Source: Anarhynchus alexandrinus (taxonomy: Eukaryota; Chordata; Aves; Charadriiformes; Charadriidae). Taken from it: DNA of 64,000 nt. The stretch covers positions 3,356,758 through 3,420,757 of the forward strand of contig VUYV01000073.1 of NCBI GenBank assembly GCA_008711295.1. Direction: 5' to 3'. The notes beneath the pieces are model-generated. The model made no database searches, was not told the DNA's origin, and worked only from the letters and a program-made list of their open reading frames with translations. The translations under genes and the position numbers were made by a program. Position 1 is the first letter of the stretch, and the number at the start of each line of letters is the position of its first letter. This document shows, piece after piece, positions 1-12,292 of this stretch.

Positions 1-1959
1 GACACATAGGAAAAAGGCTTTCGTAGGGAACCAACGCGACACTATTTAACCTTCCGATTAGGTAAAACATGACATGAGGTTTTTTTAATTGAGGGAACGT
101 CACTTCAGCAGTTCACTAGGCAGGAAGCGGCTGCCGACGCCGATGGCAAGCAGGCTGCATGAGGTTTGAAGCAGCACCCTTTGAAGTGAATGGAAAGAGT
201 TTTACTGAGCTCAGCGGAGGTACTCTGCATTTGTACTAATGCAATTCTGAGCACAATTTGACCCATGGGGATGAAGGGCACCGGCTAAATGAAGAAATAG
301 CATGAATCCTTTGTTTATGTTACAGAAAAGCTCATATTGTATGCAATATTACTAAGAAATAAAATATCCTTTGCAGTGAAACAGTTTGTTCTTCCTAATC
401 CAGTATTATTGTTACGCATGTGTTAAATCATAGGATACACATGGTTATAAAAGCTGATTTATTAACTAACTAAAAATCAGAGGCATCCACCCAAGCGCCA
501 CCCAGCATCTGCTGGGACTAATGTCCCTCAAAAACGTCCCATATGTCAAAGGAGGGTATAGGCCCAGAAAAACACTAATCTCAGCTGGTCAAAAGGAGCA
601 AAAGAAAAACAGGTTTTTCTTTATAGACTACAGTATTTTGTTTGTTTTCATTAAACACTCTTACTGATTTTAAACATCTGTATTTGTTAACTTGTTTAGT
701 TCTTTCAAACTTAAGAGTACAAACAGTGCCATATGTGCTCACTGCTGGCATTTCTGTTCCCTGTGCTAACATTTGCCTCCAGAGCCCGGCTTATCTCTGA
801 CAACTCGGTAAACACGGCTCACGGTGAAATTTGAACTATGCGAGGTAGTTTGCTGCCTGGAGAAGGCAGAAGGGACACGTGGAAACCTCTCTCAAAACCT
901 ACAACATCCCCTGTGACAACGTCAGCTCAGCTGAAGCAAAGCTGACATATGGGGGGACTGCATGTGGGCAGCTCTACTGTCTCTGGTCGTTAGTTTTCTC
1001 ATCGTTTGCGTTTGCTAGCTGGAGCCCGCGCAAGCAGGTGGAAGGGTAGACCCCAATGACTTGAACATCCCACTGTTGTATTATCACAGAGGCCGGTTTA
1101 AAATGAAACAAGGAGCTTCCCGCAGTTGTATGAAGCGAGTCTACTTGCCTCAAGTCACAGCCGGTCAAGAAGAAGATAAAGAAGGGGTTTGGCTTTCAAT
1201 ATATTGGAACTTTCACAGAGACGAAAATAGAGTGCACTCCAGCAGTCTTTCATCCGGCAGAAGATGGTCTCACAAGTGGAAGGCTCAAGCCAAACACATT
1301 TAAGTGATGAATTAGATGGGTGTTTAACAAAAGGAGCAATTATTATTACTGACCGAAACCAGTTACTAGGGGAAGCGATGTCTTTATGGCTGTTTTGCTA
1401 GAGGGCAGGTCATGGTCAAACAAGTTACCAGTCCCAGTACCACAATACCTCTGATGAACAGGAGATCAGGCTACACGATGTGTAGTCACCATCACCCTGT
1501 ATACTCCAGGAAGCCACCAAGCTGTGGATACGTCACTTACGGTCCCCAAACGTGTAGGGAAATGACAGTCACACTTCTTTTTCCACAGTGAGACCAACTG
1601 AGAAAAAACCACCTTAAATTCTGCTAATTTTTGGAAATTTGAGCAGCCATGAGCAGAAAAAAAAACAGACTCATTTAAGGCATTTCCCATAGAGTGCCCT
1701 CATTCGGAATATTCAGGCCACTTTTTGCAACTGTTAATCCAATTTCAGGCCAATCCCCTTTTCAGAACATTTTGACTTCAACTCTTTTTTCTCCTAGGAT
1801 TGACTTGTCATGTCTAATTCCAATTTCTAATATATGCCTCCTTGGTAGGCGTAATCTTGGAACCTGGCCTGGCATTATACAACCTAATTTTTGGCACCCG
1901 AGTTTCCTGCAGAATAGTTAATACAAATGGGCACCTCTTAAGCAATGACTCTTAGCTTC
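1..1959. other. Upstream non-coding sequence, no gene seen
   Basis: Moderate GC sequence. The open frames are short and overlap on both strands, with no splice-consistent chain or familiar protein motif. No repeat family was recognised before the CR1 copy. Confidence 0.6.
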
Positions 1960-2290
1960 TTTTTCTCAGGAAGTTTGCCCCTTCACACAGAGACCATAGA
2001 TACTGACATTAAGCAGTTTTCTATGGGAAATAGCTTTAAATTGGAAAAGGGCAGGTTTAGATTAAACATTAGGAAGAAGTTTTTCACTTTGAGGGTGGTA
2101 AGGCACTGGAACAGGTTGCCCAGAGAAGTTGTTGAGGCCCCATCCCTGGAGGTGTTCAAGGCCAGGCTGAACGTGGCCTTGGGCAACCTGGTCTAGTGGG
2201 AGGTGTCCCTGCCCATGGCAGGGGGGTTGGAACTCGATGATCTTCAAGGTGCTTTCCAACCTAAACCATTCTATGATTCTATGATTCTAT
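1960..2290 (+). repeat. CR1 LINE, 5'-truncated 3' end
   Basis: Relics of the reverse transcriptase C-terminus are readable ([11 protein letters not shown] preceded by [18 protein letters not shown]), followed by the CR1 3' UTR and 2.9 copies of the 8-bp terminal repeat ATTCTATG at 2268-2290. The 3' end is sharp; the 5' limit is estimated. Confidence 0.92.
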
Positions 2291-5200
2291 ATTTAGAATT
2301 ACAGAAACATGTATCTCTTTTGTCCTCAAACTCTGTCCCCTTTGCATTCAAGACCTATATTTCATACTCGGTCCTTCCCTACGGCTTTGCACCCAGCCTG
2401 TGCTCCATGCTATAGAGGTCCACTCTCCAGGTTTGTTCTCCATGAGCCAGGCAACCATTCACTCCTTGAGACAGGGGTGTACGAATACACGACAGCGTGT
2501 GTGTGCACAGACGTGTGTTCATGCACATGCACTCACTTTTTAAATACATGACGCAGCTCTGCCTGCCTCCCTCCAGCAGATGACATGGGAAATACTGATA
2601 CTATATAAAGGATGGGGGAGCAGAGGCAGGAAGAGGAGGTGGTAGGTGCGTGTATACGTACATTTCTTCATAGGAGAAGAGGAATGGTTAGTGGAATACA
2701 TATACGTGTTTATATGGGAAATGAGGGGGCAGAAGCAACAGAATGGAAGAGCTTATTTGGCAAAGGCTACAGAAGGCAGAGGACAAAAACAAATTTGGCT
2801 CATGGATATAGGTGAATAGAGGAAATCTTCTGATCCTCTCTGTACATGTCCTGTGTGAGCCTGACAGCAGCTGGATGAGATAACCAAGAGAAGATGCAGT
2901 CGGGCAAGAGCTATGGTATAGGCTTGGTTCATTTAACACTTCCCAAAGGCAGAAATACAGTGTTAGGAGAGGTGCATTACAGTCCTTCTGAAGTCTAGCA
3001 AACAGTCTGTCAGAGCCACAGAATTTCACCACTGCTTCTAGAGACCTCCTGAAGCTTCTCGCAACATTTCACTAATAAAAGTGTATAAAATAGTCACGTC
3101 TCCCTTTGTATGCTTCCCTATAGGAGGCAGCAGCAATACCAGCTGCTCAAAGAACACACAAGTTTCTAGACATGTAGTTGACACCTTTTTCTTGTTCCTC
3201 TTTCCCCTGCAACATCCCTTTCACTCCATTCTTTAATCTGTATGTTTTTGGATTATTAACAATTGGCCTCCAGGACAGCTCACTCTTGGCACATCAGTGA
3301 GAAGGTGTATGTTAACATGATTAGACTCAAAGTCCCCTGAAAAGGCAAAAAAAAGCATCGGAGGGGATTATCAAAAGCTTCTAGGCAATGAAATATCTTA
3401 AGAAATGTGGCTTTACTCTCCTGGGTGTGGACTGTGGCTTGTATACATTTCTGAAATCAGGGGCAGGTGTCTGGGAAAGCTACTGCAAAGAAAATACGCA
3501 GGGGGGTCTAATTCATATCACTTCACATCCCCTTCTGAATTTGCACTTCTTTCCATGTCCAACTATTGGGTGTTTTTTATAGCTTATTACATTTTGAACT
3601 CGACACTGTGAAGATCAAATAAGCAGCCAGTCATCAATTAACTTTCCAAAGCAAATACTTCAATATTCTCAACACATATGCGTTGCAGGCGTAAATGGGG
3701 GGTGTGTGTGTTGGTGTGTGCGTGCACATGTAGAAGGAACCGGGGGAATGGGCTGCTCAGTTAACACACAAGTTTCCAAACATGTGGATTATACACTCTT
3801 CTTGTACCTCTTTTCCCCACAACATCTCTTCCACTCCCAACGCAGGCAGATACGCGTACTCACACATGCTCACCTTTGATATAAAATTGGGCCTGGCTCT
3901 TGCTGTGAATGTAATTTTCTTCTGCTCAAAGGCTCTCTTATGCTCTTCTGTAAGTGGTCCGAGGGGGCCACCAGCTAAGGAGAATTTTGGCCCACCATGT
4001 TTTAAACCTCATCACACATTAGGGCCAGAAGCAGCAATAGCTTCTCATTGTAAATTGTGCCTGTTATTGTAATTTATCAGGATCAAACAGTTGCTGGCAG
4101 CCCTTTCCATAAGATCCGGTTGCAGTGTCTATATCAGCATCAAGCAAAATCAAACATGGCTTGCGAACAGAGGTTTAGCGATAAATAAATCACTCAGGGA
4201 GCTTTAGAGAAACAAGTCTTCACACACACCAATGTTATGGTACTTGTCTTTATTTCTCTTCCAGCTTTCCTTTCTTTTCTTTTCTTTTTTTTTTTTTTAC
4301 TTTGATTCACATTTTTCGGGTTACTTGTTTTTTCTCTTTTTCAGCCATTTGGAGTACAGGTGCATGACTGTGTTTTTGATGGAGTGTTGCTATTCTGGAG
4401 TGCTCCATCCAAAACACAATCCCACACATGTAATCCAAACTGCCGAAGATGAGTCAACCATCTTCCCTTTGCCATGATAATTAGACATTTTTTTTTTTCA
4501 TTCAGAATTGCATAGTCTTTATTATTAGTTGCAGATGCCATGCTTGAACAATATTGTTGAATCTTAAAAGGCTTTCACACCGGGCTATTTTATCCCTCAG
4601 TGTGGAGGAAATTAACAAAAAGCCCAAGCTTATCCAAACTTAAATTAAATCAAATCAAATATTATTACACTGCGAGAAAACAGTGACACCTAAATACCTT
4701 TAGTATACATGTTAAAATCGTAGCTTAATATTCTATTATGTAAATACAGCAGCTCGCCAGGGAAGGTTTGTCATAATTAAGGGATCCATGGAACAGCAGC
4801 TTCCAGTCTTACTAATCCACGCAGGCCACACATCTAAGCGTCTTTTCTTTGAAAACGTTTCAGTTTCTTATCACATTAAGAAAATGACCACTTCCCAGAA
4901 GCCTGAAACAACAAAGAACCTCACTAGGTTTTAAATCCTTAAGCTAGGTATTATTTTCAAGCACAAATGCTTGCAAAAGGCAGTTTTCACAGGCCTTAAT
5001 ATACACTGTCTGAACCTTGGGGCTGCTGGTGTTTATTTCTGGTACCTTAGGAGCTAATAGGCGATTAGTCGGGCAGATAGGGAGAGAAAGAGAAGACACG
5101 GGAGAGCAGGTGTCATAGTCCTTCGAGGCTAAGCTTTAAGGACCCTATTTTAGTCCTTCAACAAGCCGATCTCTTGGTGGCATTTTTGGTACTAGGTGGG

Positions 5201-8200
5201 TGGCAGACATACACCAAATGTTCAGCTGCTGGAAATCTCTACGTAATGACAGGTTGTATCCCTACCTAAAGCGCTGTTTATGAAAAATAAATAAAGAAAG
5301 AAATCTTCTGCCTGTTCGCATTTGAGAGTTTCAGAGTGCTGGGGTTTTCCTTTCTACAGTACCTCTCTGGCTGGCTTCTGTTTTCTGTTCACAGAACATC
5401 AGTTTAGACTATCTTTATTTCCAGATATGAAAAAATAAACCGAAAAGGAGGACACGTTCTGACTCCAGAAAGGTTGCTTTGCCTGGCAGAGAATGAGACC
5501 TCCTTACCAAGCGCTGCCTGCACCGGGCAACAAAGACGGCATGCTGTAAATGTGTTGTAGTTGAGGGATCTGCGCCTACCTGAAATGGCCCCAAGCAGTG
5601 CTGGGGATGTGGCAGTAGAGAAGGAGACCTCAGATTTCTCTGGTTTCCCCATCCCCCGGCTCTGTACTAACAGCATCTGTACAAACAGCATGGGACCGGG
5701 GCCTGCGTCTCCACGAGCGAGAGGATGACGAGTGAGACAGCTACATTATATCGACAAACACGTGAACTCGCTTCGCAACAGAGAACAGACTTGTAATAGT
5801 CACCCTGTGCCCCCCATCGATATTGGTTAACACATCCCAGGGTTTTTGTTATTACGTGTGAATCTGAGTTCGGGGGGGGGAGGGGGTGGTGGTGTTATTC
5901 CTTCACTGGCCAAAGACAAAAAAGGGTATCCATATGTACCCATCTACCTTTTTTCCATTCACTGGGAAACAGAAACATGTCCACCTGGCAGTCCATGCGT
6001 CACCCGGGGAAGCAGAACTTGTACAGGCAACAATTCCTGGCAAGGATCTGATTTTGCCCCCTTAGCTTTTAAAACTTGATGCTCAAGTCCTTGTGCAGGA
6101 ATGTTAAGACGGAACCTCACAGCACAAATTCAAAGAAAATAAAAAATGTGGAGCAGATTAGTTTAGGATGAAATTATAATGAGAAAAAAAGCTTGAGGAA
6201 ATAGGTAATTGGTATAAATTTCACACTCCAGTTCTCCTGTCCAAATGTACACTGTAACTACCTTTAGCTTGCTGAAAATGCCATAGAAATACCACTAACA
6301 AGCCGCTTGGTTCACAGGAATACTGTTTATAGCAGACACGAAGTCAGGAAAACTGTGGAATACATTATTGGTTAAAAAGTTAAATCAGACTCCTGGCAAA
6401 TAAATTAATGGCCATTCCAAATTTTCTTTCTAAAAATGTAGGCTAGTATATGGCAAAGCAAGTGACCCATTAACAAAGTAATGACCTTTCAAGCCAGAAG
6501 ACAATCTTGTCCAGTAACTAACCGCTTAATGGAATTATTACCTCAGCAGCGTAATTACAACAAGCCTTTTGCCAGAAAGCACAAAGAGCCGAGCAGACCC
6601 TGCTCATCAGGCTTGAACTCTCACAGCTCCACCGCTCCATTTCAGTGCAAAGAGCCACGCAGGCGTGCTGAACGCCCTCAGTCCGGCACGGGGGACCTGA
6701 ACCACTGGAGCAATGCAAACTGGTACCGGGTTAGCATCAGTTATTGTACATGTATGCGCCTGCCGCTCTGCCCCACATCTGCCCCAGGGAAGACAGACCT
6801 AGAGTTACTGGAGAAACGCCCGCGGTTACACGCAGGTAAAGAACAGGTTGGAGGGACTGTTCTCATACACCTCCATACGAGGAACAAGCACCGTGTTCCT
6901 TGGCTGCAGCCATCACTGGTTTGGGGTATGCTTAGCGGCGGGCTTCAAACAGGTAACGCTCCCGGCCTCTAACAAGAGAAAAATCTCAACGTTGTGGATG
7001 CATAGCAACTTTGAAAACGTTTTGACTGGTTTTCCTGAGTTTTCCTGAGAAGATGCGCAAATCTTTCTAGCTCTTCATTTCAGCAGAGACTCCAACACAA
7101 AATAAGCATCCTGAACTGAAAGTAGGGAAGCATGGCCCTCGGCCAAGTGGGTGTTCCAGGTTCCCACCACTCCAATAACAGATCATTTTTAAATCAACCC
7201 CCCAAAAAACCTGAAGACCTCCCAGGTGCACTAAACACAAGAGTTTTATCCTTTTTCGGCGAGTAGGATAAAATGTGATGTGATGTTATGACTAGCTGTA
7301 TTTTAGGGAGAAACCTCCTGTGGTAATCCTAAAGCTACCTTACTTTCAGAGGAAAATGTTGAAAATTGCAAATCTATCACTTCAGATCTTGCGCTGTTTC
7401 TGTGCCAACAAATGTAATTGCACTTGCGGTACTGTGCTTTTTTGGGTACTTATCTGCAGAGAAGTGATGTTCCTCCAAATTAGGTTTTTAAGATAAACAC
7501 ACATGCATGTGCTGTTTATTGTACTTTAAAAATACAAAAAAAAAAAAAAAAAGTCGAGCACAGAGAAAATTCTTCAAACTGCATTTGGAGAGTGACCTAA
7601 GATGTGGGAAAGTTGTCTATTGCTTATGTTATTTTTTCACCCACTTTTGAGTGCTTTGAGGCTACATTTCCCCTGAGTTATGACAGATATTGCCACCCAC
7701 CTTAGTTCTTCCTGCCTCTGCCCTAACAGAACCTCTTTGTTGTTTTATCTAATCAGATTCAGAGGCCCTGCTAGAGTTGGCTCTTTCAGACTGTTCAAAG
7801 CAGTTATATTTCTTATTTCCCAGGCTTCAGAAGAACTAAAAATAACCAAGTGAAAATCTGAAATGCAAAGCTAATATTCTTGCCAGTGTTAAGCAGACAT
7901 GTTGTCAGGATTAACAAGAGATTTTACAGATCTGAAAAATTTGAATAAACCAGAACACTTAATTTTTCTTTGCTGAGTTTTCTGAGTTTAATCTTTCCTA
8001 AGCCACTAAGAATTTTTTATAAAAATATTTACCTTAATTTTTTCTGAACTGAAGATATGCGGTATGTCTTCACGCAAAGAGAAAAATTTATTATAAAACT
8101 TTCTATATACAAAGGAGAATATTCATGGCAGACGAGGGTTTGCAGTTCAAATTACTTTGGGGTGAAAACGACCCAAGTGGTTTCTCCAGTCCCTGTACAG

Positions 8201-11200
8201 AGTAGGCGTCGTAGGTGTGTTGCCTGCTGCCAAGTACCAAGAATTTTCACTCACAAAGAAGGACCTGCAGTAGGCATAGGGCAGGATCGTTAGGCTAATT
8301 CAAACGTGCTACAGTTTTATTTTTAAAATACAATAAACAACACATGCATGTGTGTTTACCTTAAAAAGATGGCCACACCAGCCATCTTTGTATCTATCTT
8401 TGCACAATAACTTTCCCAGGATTTGTCAAAAGCAAAAGCTCATAACAGGAGGGATCTTGCTCCACTGGCTGGATTATGCAGTAGAGCCATGTTTCCTAAC
8501 AAGTTTATAGAGAATCAGGAAATGGAAGAAAAAGCAGTGTTCAATGTTGGCAGATGCACTTACTTTTAAGTTGAGAGAGTGAGAAGCAGCTATAATTACT
8601 GACTGCAAACATTCACCCTCTTAAAGGAACTTTTAACTGCTTACATTTGCTGGCAGTAGCACGGTTTTCTCTATGATGGGGAAGGGTTTACTCCTGCAGC
8701 CAGTAATTACAGCAACTTTGCACTCCCCCTCTTCCAGAGGAACTGAAAAGTTGGCAGCACAGGGCACAACATTAAGGCAATTAAACACTTACCCAAAGGA
8801 GCCAAAGGGAGGATCCGTTTTCAAGAAGTCTGAGAAACAGTGCATGTCTGCTAACTTCCAGAAACCGGGAAATGGCCAGCAACGTGCCAGCTCAGCTCCA
8901 AACTTGCAGCTCCATTCAAGGGATGCAAGCTTGAAGCAGAAATAAGATTAGCAACTGGTCTAAGACTCTGGAATAATTTGAAACACAACACACAATTTAA
9001 TTCTCAGCCCGTGGAGAAACTGCATGATGGAAAAGACCCAGCGGGTGAGATGCTAAGCTGAGTTTAGGCTACCTACCGTAACACAGTTGACCATTAAATC
9101 TGGCCCTTGGGATCTGAGGACTATGGCTAATCAGTGGTGGAACAAAATAAGACCTGCAGTGAAACAAAAGTGAAAGTATTAAAAATTATATTTTAAACTG
9201 AAATTATAGTTATGTGAACTATTTTATAACTAATCCCAATTTAACAATGCCAGACTGCCGCTTTCTCTTGCATGAAATAGTTCCACATAATTTTTCCATT
9301 TTTGGTGCAGCTTGTACTTTTATGGAAGGCTTTTCCTTTTTCTGAGGCGTATACTGGAAAGGGATTTTATTGCATAGTCATGTAAGGAAGTATTATCACA
9401 GTGGGCATGCACAGAGAATGCAGTTTTAACGTCTTAATTCACCACTGTTTGTTTGCTTTTCATTCAGTATGAAACTGTTAACCTTTAAAAAAACATAACC
9501 AAGAATATGGCTAAATATTTATTTTCATAATCTCATATTTCACATATTTGCAAGTTCAGTACTGAAATACTATCTAATGCAATGCCTCAGCCAAAGTGGA
9601 TGTGGCAGACGTTTTGTTTCTTTTTTATTTGATGTCTTTTTCCCCATTGACATTTATGGATGATATGAATCTGAAATTAGATGTGCAAAAACAAAAGTAT
9701 GGATATTTTATCCCTATTAATTTTGCCATTAATTGTTTGAAATCATTGTACTAATACATGAAGCCTTGTATTTTAGCAATCTGGAGAAAAAAAAATTGTT
9801 AAGTGTACACATGCCACACATTTAAATGAGAAGCCAATGACTACAGCGGCAAAATCTGGTTTCATGGAAGTCAACAAAGGCTTCCCACCCATGTCGGCAG
9901 AGCCAGAATTTTACCTTAAAATCTGGGGCTCTGTCCAGCAGGATCTATTTCAGAATTTGTGACCGCCCTTCTGCTTTCTTAGTATCACCACCCAAATTGC
10001 CACGTTCCTGGCTGAAATTCACGGCCAGCCCTGCTCTCCGTTTTTTAAACTCCACTGTTAAGAGCTCTTGAGAACACGGCTCCAACTGGTTGGCATTAGA
10101 AGGAAATGAAAATCTTTTAAGTGGCTATTGTGCATGTCATTTGAATGCACTGGATGACATTTCAACACCAGGCAATGCCTCCTCTCCACCACAGTCATCA
10201 GGAGTGGTTTGGAGTTTTTTTCCTTTCCATATGGGCACTGAGGTTTCCAACAACATTGATCCCTCTGCACATTTTTCTATACTTTGTACAAGCCTCTTTG
10301 AACATATTTCTGCAAACAGAAAGGCTTCAATGTGCAACAGTTTTTTAGCAGCTTGCAGGACTGAGCCCTTGATGTGATTATTTGATTATATATGAAGTAA
10401 GTCTCATGATCAATGAATGATGTCACAGCTATCACTTTGAAGTTAACAGCAAAATTTGCATTGGCTTAAATCTGAGCAGGATCAAGGCATGCAGCATCAG
10501 ACTGACATCCCTTAATTAATTTCCATATTTCTCTTTAAATGCTCACGCCTCACTCCAGGCTTTTCCACGAGACGAGAGAAAAGAGCAAACGTTGGGAACT
10601 GATGTTTTCACCAGCAGTAGGCTGTCACGCTTAACAAATTGTTCTAGTATATTAGTTTATGTGGGCATCCTGTCCTTGATCAGCTCCCACATTTCCCATG
10701 GACAGCAGCAGAAGTTGCACACAAAGATGAAATAAATGACCCATACTTTGCAAATGGAAATATAATACTCCATCTGCAGACAAAAGGCCCGATTGAAAGA
10801 AGTGCTACAACACCTTTAGCAAAGCGATCCCTATAGACTTGGGTGGAAAATACAGACCCCATATTTTTTTGGTTCTTTGAATTTAAACTGTAATTCATAC
10901 TTGCATTAAAAAATCTGGGATATATAAAGGCCATATTGGAAGCATAGTCTTTATCTCTCAAGCTAACAGGAAATGAGAGACAGTAATAGGATTTTAACTA
11001 GTTTCTCACTCGCGATGAGTATCCAACACTCGCCGAAGAAAACTTCATTTCAAAATCTTTTCATTCCAAGTCTGCTCAACAGAGAATCAAAATCTCTGTG
11101 TGTGTGTGCGCGAACAATGTTCATTTGTATTCTTAAGTGAGCTTGTTTTATTTTGCCATTTACTAAATGCTGGCGTAAAAATTCCTAAAGCAACGTGACT

Positions 11201-11739
11201 CTCACAACAAACACAACTGACAGACCCTAGCTGGAGAGCACATGCAAGCACAGACTGCAATTGTTCTGTGGTTATTTGAGAGACAGTGGTCAGGGAAACA
11301 GGGGTCATTAATTTCTCTGCATATTTTAAACATTTCCAGAGATGTGCTAAAACGTATTAAAAGCACAGCAGCCGACATCTAAGGCTGAAATATTAGAAAA
11401 GCTTTAGAAGGGGATTTTTGTGCAAGAGCGAGAAGGGATGGTTTGGTTTTGACCTTTGCGTTAGGGAAAGCACTTTTAACTCTTTCCATCTTGCTTTTGC
11501 AAAAGATCAGCTGAACGACTTCTGGAGGACCCTGTCCCTCACAAACTTGAGGAAGAGACCTCGGCTGCAGGTGGCAACAGCGTTATCCCCACAGGCTTCG
11601 TGAACAACAAGGGTGCTCCTCTGCGCGGGCCTGGCATCACCACCAAACGCAGGAATAAACTGAGTTTGGTTTTAATTCCCCGTCTTTATCCACAGTCTCC
11701 TGCGCAGCTCCTGGAAGGCATAAAACAGAACCAAGGCCG
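2291..11739. other. Upstream intergenic sequence, no gene seen
   Basis: About 9.4 kb without a supportable coding exon or RNA gene. It holds TG-rich runs (about 3698-3732 and 11097-11114), a C/T run at about 4271-4300 and an A-run near 7538-7553. An open frame of 163 codons at 6481-6972 shows no family motif. As I recall mammalian synteny, the region upstream of CEP162 leads towards TBX18, so distal enhancers could lie here, but none can be identified by eye. Confidence 0.55.
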
Positions 11740-12102
11740 GCAGCGAGCTCCGCAGAACGGACGGCGGGGGCGGGGGGAGGGAAGGAACAACGACGGGACA
11801 CACCAAAACCCCGTCCCGTACCTACCCGACAGCCCCGGGGCTGGACGGCCGGAGGGCCCCGAGCCCGTCCCTGTGGGGGGCACCGAGCAGCCCCCGGCGA
11901 CCGGCACCGGCCTCCCCCCGCGTCAAACCCCCTCTCGCTCACAGCCGCCGCCGGCCCTGGGCAGGTGCGCGGGCGGGCGGGCGGGCGGCGCCCGGGGGCC
12001 GCTGCCTTATCCTGGCGTGACCCCTCACGGTGGCAGCGGCGANCCGAAGCGAGGCGACCTTTGCCACGGTAGTAATGGCTGCTGGAGACCGTTCTCTCCC
12101 GT

Positions 12103-12108
12103 CACGTG
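12103..12108. promoter_or_regulatory. E-box CACGTG
   Basis: Perfect CACGTG core in the island (context CGTCACGTGTCC), about 115 bp upstream of the X-box. It is a candidate site for USF, MYC/MAX or MiT/TFE bHLH-zip factors. Confidence 0.5.
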
Positions 12109-12163
12109 TCCTCCACGCGCGGGGGCGGCGGTGGGGCGGCGGCAAGCCGGCGGGTTTGGCGGC

Positions 12164-12173
12164 GTCACGTGAC
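12164..12173. promoter_or_regulatory. Palindromic E-box GTCACGTGAC
   Basis: A perfect 10-bp palindrome with a CACGTG core, flanked by E2F-like TTTGGCGG (12155-12162) and TTTGGCGGG (12193-12201). The cluster sits 48 bp before the X-box. GTCACGTGAC is a strong USF/TFE-type site; use in vivo is inferred. Confidence 0.55.
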
Positions 12174-12192
12174 ACGCCAGCCGGCGGTCAGT

Positions 12193-12201
12193 TTTGGCGG
12201 G
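12193..12201 (+). promoter_or_regulatory. E2F-like site TTTGGCGGG
   Basis: TTTGGCGGG matches the E2F consensus closely; a second, slightly weaker copy TTTGGCGG lies at 12155-12162. They suggest a cell-cycle component to promoter control, but GC-rich islands contain such words by chance. Confidence 0.4.
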
Positions 12202-12220
12202 CGGTACGGTGGCCGGGAGG

Positions 12221-12234
12221 GTTTCCTAGGCAAC
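12221..12234. promoter_or_regulatory. RFX X-box, probable ciliary-gene promoter element
   Basis: GTTTCCTAGGCAAC fits the RFX X-box pattern of two imperfect inverted half sites (GTTNCC and GGYAAC) with a 2-bp spacer. It lies 58 bp upstream of the exon 1 splice donor, inside the CpG island. RFX2, RFX3 and related factors drive many ciliary genes through such sites, which suits a transition-zone protein. Binding itself is inferred. Confidence 0.7.
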
Positions 12235-12292
12235 CGCGCCGCCAGCCGGGGAGCGAGGCGGCCCTCACCGGGAAGGGCCCGGCGCGGCCCAG
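12235..12292 (+). other. CEP162: Probable non-coding exon 1 of CEP162 (5' limit unknown)
   Basis: The clear donor CCCAG|GTACGC at 12292/12293 lies in the CpG island 58 bp past the X-box, while the ATG exon is 2 kb downstream behind a splice acceptor. A 5' UTR exon ending here is therefore the simplest model. The transcription start is not visible; the start given is only the base after the X-box. Intron 1 (12293 to about 14268) leaves the island near 12,670 and then shows only AT-rich unique sequence. Confidence 0.55.

Noticed and set aside
6481..6972. Open frame of 163 codons on the + strand
   Set aside because: No family motif, a composition like translated non-coding DNA, no splice-consistent partners and no promoter-like sequence before it.
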